5,106 nucleotides of DNA from Capsulimonas sp. (lineage in GTDB: Bacteria; Armatimonadota; Armatimonadia; Armatimonadales; Capsulimonadaceae). The stretch is from assembly GCA_025963815.1 (NCBI GenBank), contig JAOQAA010000587.1, forward strand, positions 1 through 5,106, in the 5' to 3' direction. Below, piece by piece: positions 1-5,106 of the stretch. Below the pieces are notes generated by a model that was given only the letters and a program-made list of their open reading frames with translations, did not search any database and was not told the origin of the DNA. The first letter of the stretch is position 1. Every line of letters starts with the position of its first letter. The position numbers and the translations under genes are program-made.

Positions 1-31
1 GCCGCAGGTTCGAATCCTGCCGGGGGGACCA
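1..31 (+). tRNA. 3' end of a tRNA gene (partial, identity not determinable)
   Basis: The T arm is complete: a 5-bp stem (GCAGG at 4-8 with CCTGC at 16-20) closes the standard loop TTCGAAT (9-15). The 3' acceptor strand CGGGGGG (21-27), discriminator A (28) and an encoded CCA (29-31) follow. The anticodon, D arm and 5' acceptor strand lie left of the window, so the amino acid cannot be read. Position 72 is G, so base 1 should be C (or U). Among bacterial elongator tRNAs a C1-G72 pair with A73 is typical of tRNA-Pro, but the G-rich 3' strand is not the usual Pro acceptor, so I leave it unnamed. No terminator hairpin follows it. Confidence 0.88.
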
Positions 32-91
32 CCCTTCCCACCTCGGTCCTCACACTTTCCTTCCATCTTCACCCGCCACGACTCCGACTCA

Positions 92-224
92 ATCCTCGTA
101 GATTTGACATCTGCCTGTCCTTTTTACTGCTTCCGATAATAATACCGTGCCCATCAAAGGCTCAGCCGCTCGGTAATCTCCTGCGGCGTGTCCATCGCAA
201 TATTTCAACTTCGCCAGTTTCCAT
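92..224 (-). pseudogene. Decayed LuxR/GerE-type helix-turn-helix remnant
   Basis: Three short peptides on the minus strand follow, in order, the LuxR-family DNA-binding consensus (roughly LTxREVEIL..., then TPQEIAERL..., then LSExTVKRHL..IYxKLGV). METGEVEILR is read from 224 to 195, DTPQEITERLSL from 192 to 157, and LSEAVKR...CQIYED from 139 to 92. Each piece sits in a different reading frame, and in-frame stops (154-156, 89-91) interrupt them, so no intact protein is possible. Between pieces one and two about six consensus residues appear to be missing, and before piece three there are a few extra. I infer a regulator gene that lost its N-terminal part and decayed by small indels. No receiver or sensor domain is visible. 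The reading is by eye against a remembered consensus, and chance resemblance is possible but unlikely for three colinear pieces. Confidence 0.5.
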
Positions 225-317
225 AACATTTGAGGAAAACCCTGGTGATCTTATTGGGTTTATTGCAATTTACATGCTCTTGCGATTCCTGGCGGATATT
301 TGAAATCCAAGCGTATC

Positions 318-322
318 AAGGG
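318..322 (+). promoter_or_regulatory. Candidate ribosome binding site deciding the S53 protease start
   Basis: AAGGG lies 10 nt before the ATG at 333. The alternative in-frame start, TTG at 300, has only a weak GGCGGA upstream. The ATG start gives a compact signal peptide, so it is preferred; the TTG start would add 11 basic residues and still leave a possible signal peptide. Confidence 0.45.
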
Positions 323-332
323 TCTCGGAACC

Positions 333-2315
333 ATGAATAAATCTTCGATCGGCGCGGGGATCGCATTCCTCGCCCTGGCGGCGCGCTTTGGCGCCGCCTC
401 AGTGCAGGCGGAAACGACAGTCCCGCTGCGCGGACATCTCTCACAAACCGCCGCCATGGCCCATCTGGTCGGACGCGCGCCGGCCGCTCAGTCCATCGCG
501 CTCGCTCTTTCTTTGCCGCTGCGCAATGAATCTCAGCTCTCGGATCAGCTGCGCCGCCTCTACGATCCCAAGGATCCTCAATACGGCCGTTTTCTCACCC
601 AGCAGCAGTTCATCGACCGGTATGCGCCCACGACGGCGGATTACAACGCCGTCGTCCAATATGCCCGCGCCCAGGGCTTTACTGTTACAGGGACATTCGA
701 AAACCGAACGCTCGTGACCGTACAAGCGTCCAACGCCGCCGTGGAGAAATCGATGGGGCTGCAGATGCGCGCATTCCGCGCGCCGGACGGTTCGTCCTTC
801 CGGGCGCCCAGCGCCGAGCCGCGCGTGCCCGCCTCTATCGCCACGCAGCTCAGCGGCGTCGTGGGCCTGGATGAATCGGCGCACTGGGCGGCGCAGAGCT
901 ATCTGGTTCCGAAAGCGACGGCGCAGGCGCTTCAGCCCTATCAAGTCGGTCACGGTCCCGGAGGAACGCTCACGCCGGACGATATCCGTAAGGCTTATAA
1001 CCTCACTGGCTTGACCCTCAAGAACTCGACCAAGAAGCTCGACGGCTCGGGGCAGGTGCTGGGCCTATTTCAGCTGGACGGATACAATCCGCGCGATATT
1101 GCCCAGTACGCAAGCGCGTACAAACTGCCCAATGTTCCCCTCCAGAACGTCCTGATCGGCGGCGCTAACGGCCAAGCGGGCGTGAACTCCGGGGAAGTGA
1201 CTCTGGACATCGAACTGATGATGGCCCTCGCTCCCGGAGCGAGTAAGATCATGGTCTACGAGGCCCCGAACACGGCGGCGGGAGTGATCGCGGCGTATAA
1301 CCGTATCGCCAGCGACAACATCGCAAAACAAGTCAGCACCTCCTGGGGCATCTCGGAGCCATTCTGCAGCCCAGTCATTCGAAACGCGGAGAATACGGCG
1401 TTTCGCCAGATGGCGGCGCAGGGGCAGACGATTTTCGCGGCCTCCGGCGATTCCGGCGCCTATGATAACGGACAGTCGCTGAGCGTCAACGATCCTGCCT
1501 CGCAGCCTTATATGACGGGCGTCGGCGGCACGCAGCTCTTTCTCAACGCGAACGGGACGTATCTGAAAGAAACGACTTGGAACCATGGCTCTGCGAACAA
1601 TGGCGCAGGCGGCGGCGGAGTCAGCGCAGTTTGGGCCAAACCCGATTACCAGGCCGGCGTCGGCGCATCCAACATCGCGCGTAACGTTCCAGACGTTGCG
1701 CTGAACTCCGATCCTTATACCGGCTACTCAGTCTATTACAATGGCGGATGGTGCATCTTCGGCGGCACGAGCTGTGCGGCGCCGCTCTGGGCGGCCTTCA
1801 CCGCCCTGGTCAACCAGCAGCGCGCCGCCAACGGAGCGCCGCCGGTCGGGTTCATCAATCCGCTGATCTACAAGATCGGCAAGGACTCCCGCTACACGCA
1901 AGACTTCTATGATATCCGTGACGGAAGCACGAACCTGTACTTCCCCACATACGCCGGCTACGACAATGCGACCGGATGGGGATCGTTCAAAGGCGGCAGT
2001 CTCATCGACCATCTGGCGGCGGCCGCCCCCGTCGCGCCGTCTCCCATCATCTCCCTGGTCAGCGCTCCCACTCATACCGTCATGCGCGCGGCGGCCATGA
2101 TCACCTGGAAAACGAACATTGCATCGGATTCCATCGTTTCCGTTGGACTAACGCCTAGTAGTCTGAGAAGTAGCTTCTCGCTCGCTGCGCCCGTGACGAC
2201 TCACCTGATGGGAATTGGCGGCCTGATGCGCGGGATAACCTATTACTACACCGTCACATCGCGTGGCTCCGGCGCTTCGATTACGTCTTCGGTGATGTCG
2301 TTCCGAACAACTTAA
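333..2315 (+). CDS. Secreted S53 family peptidase (pro-kumamolisin/sedolisin) with C-terminal FN3-like domain
   Basis: A 660-aa secreted serine-carboxyl endopeptidase, usually acid-active and self-processing. Residues 1-26 are a signal peptide ending SVQA. About 30-195 is the pro-kumamolisin activation domain, with the family signature LYDPKDPQYGRFL near 76-88. The catalytic domain runs from about 214 (TPDDIRKAYN) to 566. It has Glu288 and Asp292 (E-x-x-x-D spacing as in kumamolisin), oxyanion Asp373 in SGDSG, and nucleophile Ser480 in GGTSCAAP. The calcium site is visible as Asp527-Ile528 and Asp544 in AGYDNATGWGS. Residues about 571-660 form an extra domain like fibronectin III (ITWKTN... 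and ITYYYTVTS strands), perhaps for substrate or surface binding. All catalytic residues are present, so it should be active. It stands alone, ended by its own terminator; I see no convincing promoter upstream. An alternative start is TTG at 300 (671 aa). Confidence 0.94.
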   Translation: MNKSSIGAGIAFLALAARFGAASVQAETTVPLRGHLSQTAAMAHLVGRAPAAQSIALALSLPLRNESQLSDQLRRLYDPKDPQYGRFLTQQQFIDRYAPTTADYNAVVQYARAQGFTVTGTFENRTLVTVQASNAAVEKSMGLQMRAFRAPDGSSFRAPSAEPRVPASIATQLSGVVGLDESAHWAAQSYLVPKATAQALQPYQVGHGPGGTLTPDDIRKAYNLTGLTLKNSTKKLDGSGQVLGLFQLDGYNPRDIAQYASAYKLPNVPLQNVLIGGANGQAGVNSGEVTLDIELMMALAPGASKIMVYEAPNTAAGVIAAYNRIASDNIAKQVSTSWGISEPFCSPVIRNAENTAFRQMAAQGQTIFAASGDSGAYDNGQSLSVNDPASQPYMTGVGGTQLFLNANGTYLKETTWNHGSANNGAGGGGVSAVWAKPDYQAGVGASNIARNVPDVALNSDPYTGYSVYYNGGWCIFGGTSCAAPLWAAFTALVNQQRAANGAPPVGFINPLIYKIGKDSRYTQDFYDIRDGSTNLYFPTYAGYDNATGWGSFKGGSLIDHLAAAAPVAPSPIISLVSAPTHTVMRAAAMITWKTNIASDSIVSVGLTPSSLRSSFSLAAPVTTHLMGIGGLMRGITYYYTVTSRGSGASITSSVMSFRTT

Positions 2316-2340
2316 ATATCTTTCTCGGAACGGATCGCGC

Positions 2341-2386
2341 GGCCCCCATTCACTCATCTTTAGCATGTGAAAGGGGGCCTTTTCTT
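2341..2386 (+). terminator. Rho-independent terminator after the S53 protease gene
   Basis: GGCCCCC (2341-2347) pairs with GGGGGCC (2373-2379). The stem continues across one A-A mismatch with TTCAC (2349-2353) and GTGAA (2367-2371), leaving a 13-nt loop, and TTTTCTT follows directly. It starts 25 nt after the protease stop. No A-run precedes the stem, so it works for the + strand only. It separates the protease from the exbB operon. Confidence 0.87.
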
Positions 2387-2424
2387 GCGTTCCCCCTTCG
2401 GAATGCATCTCCGTCTCCCTCCCC

Positions 2425-2454
2425 ATGAGATAACCGCCATAGACATGGTACTAT
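2425..2454 (+). promoter_or_regulatory. Possible sigma70-type promoter for the exbB-exbD-exbD-tonB operon
   Basis: TACTAT (2449-2454) is a fair -10 box. ATGAGA (2425-2430) is a weak -35 (4 of 6 matches) at 18-nt spacing. Transcription would start near 2461, giving a leader of about 43 nt before the ATG at 2504. The position after the terminator and before the operon is right, but the match is modest. I see no Fur-box-like palindrome here. Confidence 0.33.
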
Positions 2455-2492
2455 TCTTTCACGTATGCTTTGCCTCTCGATCGGCGAGCTCC

Positions 2493-2498
2493 GAGGAG
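2493..2498 (+). promoter_or_regulatory. Ribosome binding site fixing the ExbB start at 2504
   Basis: GAGGAG ends 5 nt before the ATG at 2504. An upstream in-frame ATG at 2465 would place this strong site inside the coding region and add 13 residues not typical of the family, so 2504 is preferred. Confidence 0.8.
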
Positions 2499-2503
2499 AT
2501 CCC

Positions 2504-3157
2504 ATGTTTGTTCACGGTCTTCAGTTTTTACTGCGCGGCGGTCCGGTGATGTGGCCGCTGCTGGCATGCGCCATATTGTCCTTAACGGTAATAATCGAAC
2601 GCGCCGGGGCGCTGCGGCGGGCGCTGGCCGGCGCGGACCTGCTGATTGTGCGCGTGATGGAGCAAATGCATGACGGGCGCGACGACGAAGCGCTGGAACT
2701 GGCCCGCAGTCATCACAGCCCCGTCGGGCGGGTGCTCGCGCACGCCATCACACGGCGGCATCGAGATGTCGCGGCGATCGAGCGGTCTCTAGAGGTGCTA
2801 GCGCAGGAAGAAACACCGAAAGTCACACAGCGCCTGGGGATTCTGGATACGGTCATCACCGTTTCCCCGCTGCTGGGACTGCTGGGGACGGTGACGGGAA
2901 TGATCAAGGCGTTCCATGTGGTGGGAGATCCCAGTTCCCTCAATGGCCCATCGATGATTACAGGCGGCGTCGGGGAGGCTTTGATCGCGACGGCGACGGG
3001 ACTTGCGATTGCGATCGTGACCCTCGTTGGATACAACGCTCTCGGAGAGCAGGCGCGCGCGGTGGTCCGCGCCATGGAGCGCGGCGCGACCCAGGCGGTC
3101 GAGCTGATTGCGAACCGGCAGTCCAAGGAAACCGAATATGAAGATGTCACCGCCTGA
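2504..3157 (+). CDS. exbB: MotA/TolQ/ExbB proton channel family protein
   Basis: A 217-aa inner-membrane subunit that forms the pentameric proton channel of TonB-type motors and couples proton flow to TonB movement. Three membrane segments are visible: about 14-32 (PVMWPLLACAILSLTVIIE), 113-137 (with SPLLGLLGTVTGM) and 153-178 (with GGVGEALIATATGLAIAI). A cytoplasmic helical region lies between the first two, as in ExbB and TolQ. The channel residues match Escherichia coli ExbB by motif: Thr129 (GTVTG, like Thr148), Glu158 (GEALIATA, like Glu176) and Thr163 (like Thr181). It lacks the long N-terminal extension seen in some ExbB proteins. It is the first gene of the operon and its last 20 nt overlap the next gene. 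TolQ or another MotA-type role is possible from sequence alone, but the TonB-like gene downstream favours ExbB. Confidence 0.92.
   Translation: MFVHGLQFLLRGGPVMWPLLACAILSLTVIIERAGALRRALAGADLLIVRVMEQMHDGRDDEALELARSHHSPVGRVLAHAITRRHRDVAAIERSLEVLAQEETPKVTQRLGILDTVITVSPLLGLLGTVTGMIKAFHVVGDPSSLNGPSMITGGVGEALIATATGLAIAIVTLVGYNALGEQARAVVRAMERGATQAVELIANRQSKETEYEDVTA
3125..3130 (+). promoter_or_regulatory. Ribosome binding site inside exbB for the first ExbD
   Basis: AAGGAA lies 7 nt before the ATG at 3138, within the last codons of exbB. This supports 3138 rather than the upstream TTG at 3108 or the ATG at 3144, and implies translational coupling. Confidence 0.68.
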
Positions 3158-3560
3158 AATCAAACCGGCGCGCATCGAAATCGTGCCGATGATCGACACC
3201 ATCTTTTTTCTACTGGTCTTCTTTATGATCACCAGCCTGTCCATGGTTTCCCTCAACGCAAAGCGTATCTCCCTGCCGGAAAGCGAGACATCGCGTCCTG
3301 CCCCGAAGCATCAGGTGGTGCTGACGGCGGCGCGCGACGGCGCGTTATTTCTGGACAAAGACCGCTGCACGGAGGCGCAAATGCTGACGTCGCTGCGCGG
3401 GCGCGTACAGACAGACCCAACCCTGACCGTGCTGATCAATTGCGATAAAGAACTGCCCGCCTCTCGGTTTCTGAGATTATTCGATCTGGCGAAACAGGCG
3501 GACGCCGCGAGTGTCACCATCGCCACGCTTCCAAGAAATCTGGAGGCGCGGCGCCCATGA
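3138..3560 (+). CDS. exbD: ExbD/TolR family biopolymer transport protein, first copy
   Basis: A 140-aa subunit with a short cytoplasmic tail, one membrane helix (about 15-38) and a periplasmic domain. The family core VPMIDTIFFLLVFFM carries Asp20, the equivalent of the essential proton-path Asp25 of Escherichia coli ExbD. The periplasmic part (about 55-135) follows the ExbD pattern: a strand pair around ARDGALFLDKD, a helix, then LINCDKEL and a helix FLRLFDLAKQADAASVTIA. It has two periplasmic cysteines, Cys77 and Cys102, that could form a disulfide; the second copy has none. It begins 20 nt before the exbB stop, and its TGA overlaps the ATG of the second exbD as ATGA. Its periplasmic domain is the more canonical of the two. 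TolR is the alternative name, less likely in this context. Confidence 0.92.
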   Translation: MKMSPPEIKPARIEIVPMIDTIFFLLVFFMITSLSMVSLNAKRISLPESETSRPAPKHQVVLTAARDGALFLDKDRCTEAQMLTSLRGRVQTDPTLTVLINCDKELPASRFLRLFDLAKQADAASVTIATLPRNLEARRP

Positions 3561-4030
3561 AGTTCCCGGAGCCAAAGCTGCGCAAGGCGCGGATCGAGAT
3601 CGTTCCGATGATCGATACGATCTTCTTTCTGCTGGTGTTCTTTATGTTCTCGACGATGTCCATGGTTAAGATGCAGGGTCTCGGCCTCAATATCCCCCGA
3701 GACAACGCCTCGGCGACTGCGGCCGCAACGACGACGACGCGCCTCACTCTCACCGTAGCGCCGGACGGCCGTTATTATCTCAACGCCCACGCCCTCGCGC
3801 CCGCCGATATGCCGGCGGCGCTTCAGCGGGAAATCGCCGCTCATCCGGGCGTCGCGGTCGTGGTGAATGTCGCGCCAACTCAAAAGACGCAAACTCTGAT
3901 TTCCGTCATGGATATCGTCAGCGAAACCCTCACCCGCGCCGGAAGCGCCGCGCCGATTGTCGTGGCGACGGAGCCTGTCAAGCTCGGCTCCGAGGCCCCA
4001 GAACCCGAGGCGAAGCATGGGAAACGATAA
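3557..4030 (+). CDS. exbD: ExbD/TolR family biopolymer transport protein, second copy
   Basis: A 157-aa ExbD-family subunit, again with a single N-terminal membrane helix (about 15-38) and the channel Asp20. Residues 11-30 are identical to those of the first copy, yet the remainder differs strongly: a Thr/Ala-rich stretch (about 53-60), a strand with APDGRYYLNA, then VVVNVAP instead of the usual Asp-containing motif, and a charged tail rich in Glu, Pro and Lys at 142-157. It contains no cysteine. The start is supported by GGAGG (3542-3546), 10 nt upstream. The last 14 nt overlap the start of the TonB-like gene. It probably pairs with the first ExbD in one motor, or gives an alternative homodimer; which of these holds cannot be decided from sequence. 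Confidence 0.91.
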   Translation: MKFPEPKLRKARIEIVPMIDTIFFLLVFFMFSTMSMVKMQGLGLNIPRDNASATAAATTTTRLTLTVAPDGRYYLNAHALAPADMPAALQREIAAHPGVAVVVNVAPTQKTQTLISVMDIVSETLTRAGSAAPIVVATEPVKLGSEAPEPEAKHGKR

Positions 4031-5106
4031 GAGCCTGATCAAACCTTTCCTGCTAGCGCTCTGTCTGAACGCCGGCGTGATCACCTGGATCGGCGCCTCT
4101 GACACTTGGAAGGCCGTGCAGGCTCCTGCCCTAAAACCAACACCGCCGCTTCAAACCCGACTGATTCAGCTGGAAGCCATGCCGCCCGAAAACCCGCAAT
4201 CTGACAATGAAGGCGCAGGCAAAGAAACAAAGATCTCAGAAAAATCCAACGCCTCCCTTCCTACGCTCAAGCATCATGCGCACGAAGCACGCCTCGTACA
4301 ATCGGCGCAGGCAGAAAAATCGACCGAGCCGCAGACGCGAGCGCCCAAGCAAATGGCGCAAAACCCGGCAGCGGATTCCCAGCCCAGTGCACGGATAAAA
4401 GCAGAGGAAAAGAAGGCCGAGCAGGAAGCGAAGGCAGCCCATAGGCCAGGCAGTGAACAGCATGCCCGATTGAGTGACGCTGGCGTCCCGAAGGCCACCG
4501 GGCCGCGCCAAGGCGTCACCAGCGGTCCGATCCGCCCGGCGGCGCAGGGCCAAGGGAAACAAGACACGGCGGAACAGGCGCCGAAAGGAACGGGGGGGAA
4601 GAAAGCTTTCCGCAAATCCGGCGACGGCAAACAAACCAGTCATGTCGCCGACGAGCGTCGCGTCGCATCCATCCCCTCTGCTCAACACACGAGCCAAGAT
4701 GGGCGGACCGGAATGGAAAAGTCGGGCGATCATGGCGCGTCCCATCAAACCGCCTCTTCCCGAGGTAACAATAAGACAGCGCATGGCGCCGGCGCAAACC
4801 CCAGCGTGGCCGGCATAGCGCCAAACGCCGGCGGACAAGGTTCACCCAGTCAGTCCACTCCTTCGAACCAGCACGGGGCGTCCAACCGTGATTGGAACTT
4901 CAGCACTCCGGTCCGCACTCCGGAGTTCCCGACAGTCCATGAGGAAAAAAACGACGCGATCCCAGGCGTACTCGTTCCCAAAGCGATGCGCCGCCCGGTC
5001 GCCAGTCCCAAGCCACATGTATTTGCTCTGATCCCGGCATCCATTGGTTCACACAGCGCGCGCGGCAATCTGGTGTGGCCGGTCGACAAGGGCCAGAAAC
5101 CGAAGC
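4017..5106 (+). CDS. TonB-like energy transducer, N-terminal part (runs off the window)
   Basis: The frame stays open from ATG 4017 to the last base: 363 codons without a stop, so the gene is partial. GAGG (4007-4010) lies 6 nt before the ATG, within the end of the second exbD. The product has a short cytoplasmic tail (MGNDKSLIK), one membrane segment (about 10-27, LLALCLNAGVITWIGA) and a Pro-containing region QAPALKPTPPLQ, as in TonB. A very long, hydrophilic, disordered-looking periplasmic linker follows: Lys/Glu/Ala/Gln-rich to about 150, then Gly/Ser/Asn/Gln/His-rich to about 290. From DWNF (292-295) the composition becomes more ordered, with Val, Pro and Phe. The TonB C-terminal domain is not seen and should lie to the right. 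Asn18 occupies the place of Escherichia coli His20. A TolA-like or other rod protein remains possible. Confidence 0.77.
   Translation, partial: MGNDKSLIKPFLLALCLNAGVITWIGASDTWKAVQAPALKPTPPLQTRLIQLEAMPPENPQSDNEGAGKETKISEKSNASLPTLKHHAHEARLVQSAQAEKSTEPQTRAPKQMAQNPAADSQPSARIKAEEKKAEQEAKAAHRPGSEQHARLSDAGVPKATGPRQGVTSGPIRPAAQGQGKQDTAEQAPKGTGGKKAFRKSGDGKQTSHVADERRVASIPSAQHTSQDGRTGMEKSGDHGASHQTASSRGNNKTAHGAGANPSVAGIAPNAGGQGSPSQSTPSNQHGASNRDWNFSTPVRTPEFPTVHEEKNDAIPGVLVPKAMRRPVASPKPHVFALIPASIGSHSARGNLVWPVDKGQKPK

Noticed and set aside
32..76. Pyrimidine-rich tract after the tRNA as a terminator or regulatory element
   Set aside because: No stem-loop can be drawn and no known motif is present; it is only a composition bias.
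104..140. Perfect -35 box TTGACA (104-109) with GATAAT (135-140) as promoter of the protease gene
   Set aside because: The spacing is 25 nt, too long for a sigma70 promoter, and no acceptable -10 lies at 16-18 nt. The bases also fall inside the LuxR-like remnant.
89..229. Small minus-strand open frame of 46 aa (MLWKLAKLKYCD...)
   Set aside because: It has no ribosome binding site, and only its end resembles a known family. The match is better explained as one of three frames of the decayed LuxR-type remnant.
441..953. Long minus-strand open frame of 170 aa inside the protease gene
   Set aside because: It lies wholly within the S53 coding region, is arginine-rich as expected for antisense of GC-rich DNA, and resembles no family. 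The same applies to 1065-1586 and 1728-2075.
2439..2454. Short inverted repeat ATAG-N8-CTAT as an operator near the operon promoter
   Set aside because: Four-base arms are expected by chance, and it resembles no operator known to me, including the Fur box.
3311..4105. 264-aa minus-strand open frame across both exbD genes
   Set aside because: Its product is low-complexity and rich in Arg, Gly and His. The plus strand here encodes two clear ExbD proteins.
4236..4845. Overlapping open frames on both strands in the last kilobase (4236-4838 and 4516-4845 minus, 4474-4818 plus)
   Set aside because: They are shadows of the TonB-like frame, which starts with a ribosome binding site at the exbD overlap and stays open for 363 codons to the edge.

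Overview
The window is GC-rich, densely coded DNA, most likely from a diderm (outer-membrane) bacterium. A ferredoxin-like hint of phylum is absent, so placement rests on gene content: a secreted pro-kumamolisin-type (S53) protease with an extra C-terminal beta-sandwich domain, followed by an ExbB-ExbD-ExbD-TonB-type cluster. That mix would fit Armatimonadota (Capsulimonas-like) or Acidobacteriota, but this is impression, not proof.

Layout. Bases 1-31 are the 3' end of a tRNA gene cut by the window edge, with encoded CCA. Bases 32-332 hold no intact gene. On the minus strand of this gap (about 92-224) I can read, split over three frames, the pieces of a LuxR/GerE-type helix-turn-helix, which looks like a decayed regulator gene. 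Bases 333-2315 (+) encode a complete S53 (sedolisin/kumamolisin) endopeptidase of 660 aa with signal peptide, activation prodomain, full catalytic tetrad, calcium site and a fibronectin-III-like C-terminal domain. It is closed by a clear intrinsic terminator (2341-2386).

From 2504 to the right edge runs a tightly overlapped operon on the + strand: an ExbB/MotA/TolQ-family proton channel subunit (2504-3157), two adjacent ExbD-family subunits (3138-3560 and 3557-4030), and a TonB-like protein (4017 to beyond 5106) whose C-terminal domain lies outside the window. The start of each of the last three genes overlaps the end of the previous one (20, 4 and 14 nt). Together they would form an inner-membrane, proton-motive-force-driven motor: ExbB pentamer and ExbD dimer energise the TonB-like rod, which spans the periplasm to act on outer-membrane transporters. 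The two ExbD copies share an identical 20-residue membrane/channel core but have clearly different periplasmic domains, which suggests a possible ExbD heterodimer. The TonB-like protein has Asn where Escherichia coli TonB has its essential transmembrane His20.

I found no CRISPR array, insertion sequence, origin or phage gene. The parts most worth a second look are the dual-ExbD motor with its Asn-type TonB and the fragmented LuxR remnant beside the tRNA. None of these is by itself a proven new system.
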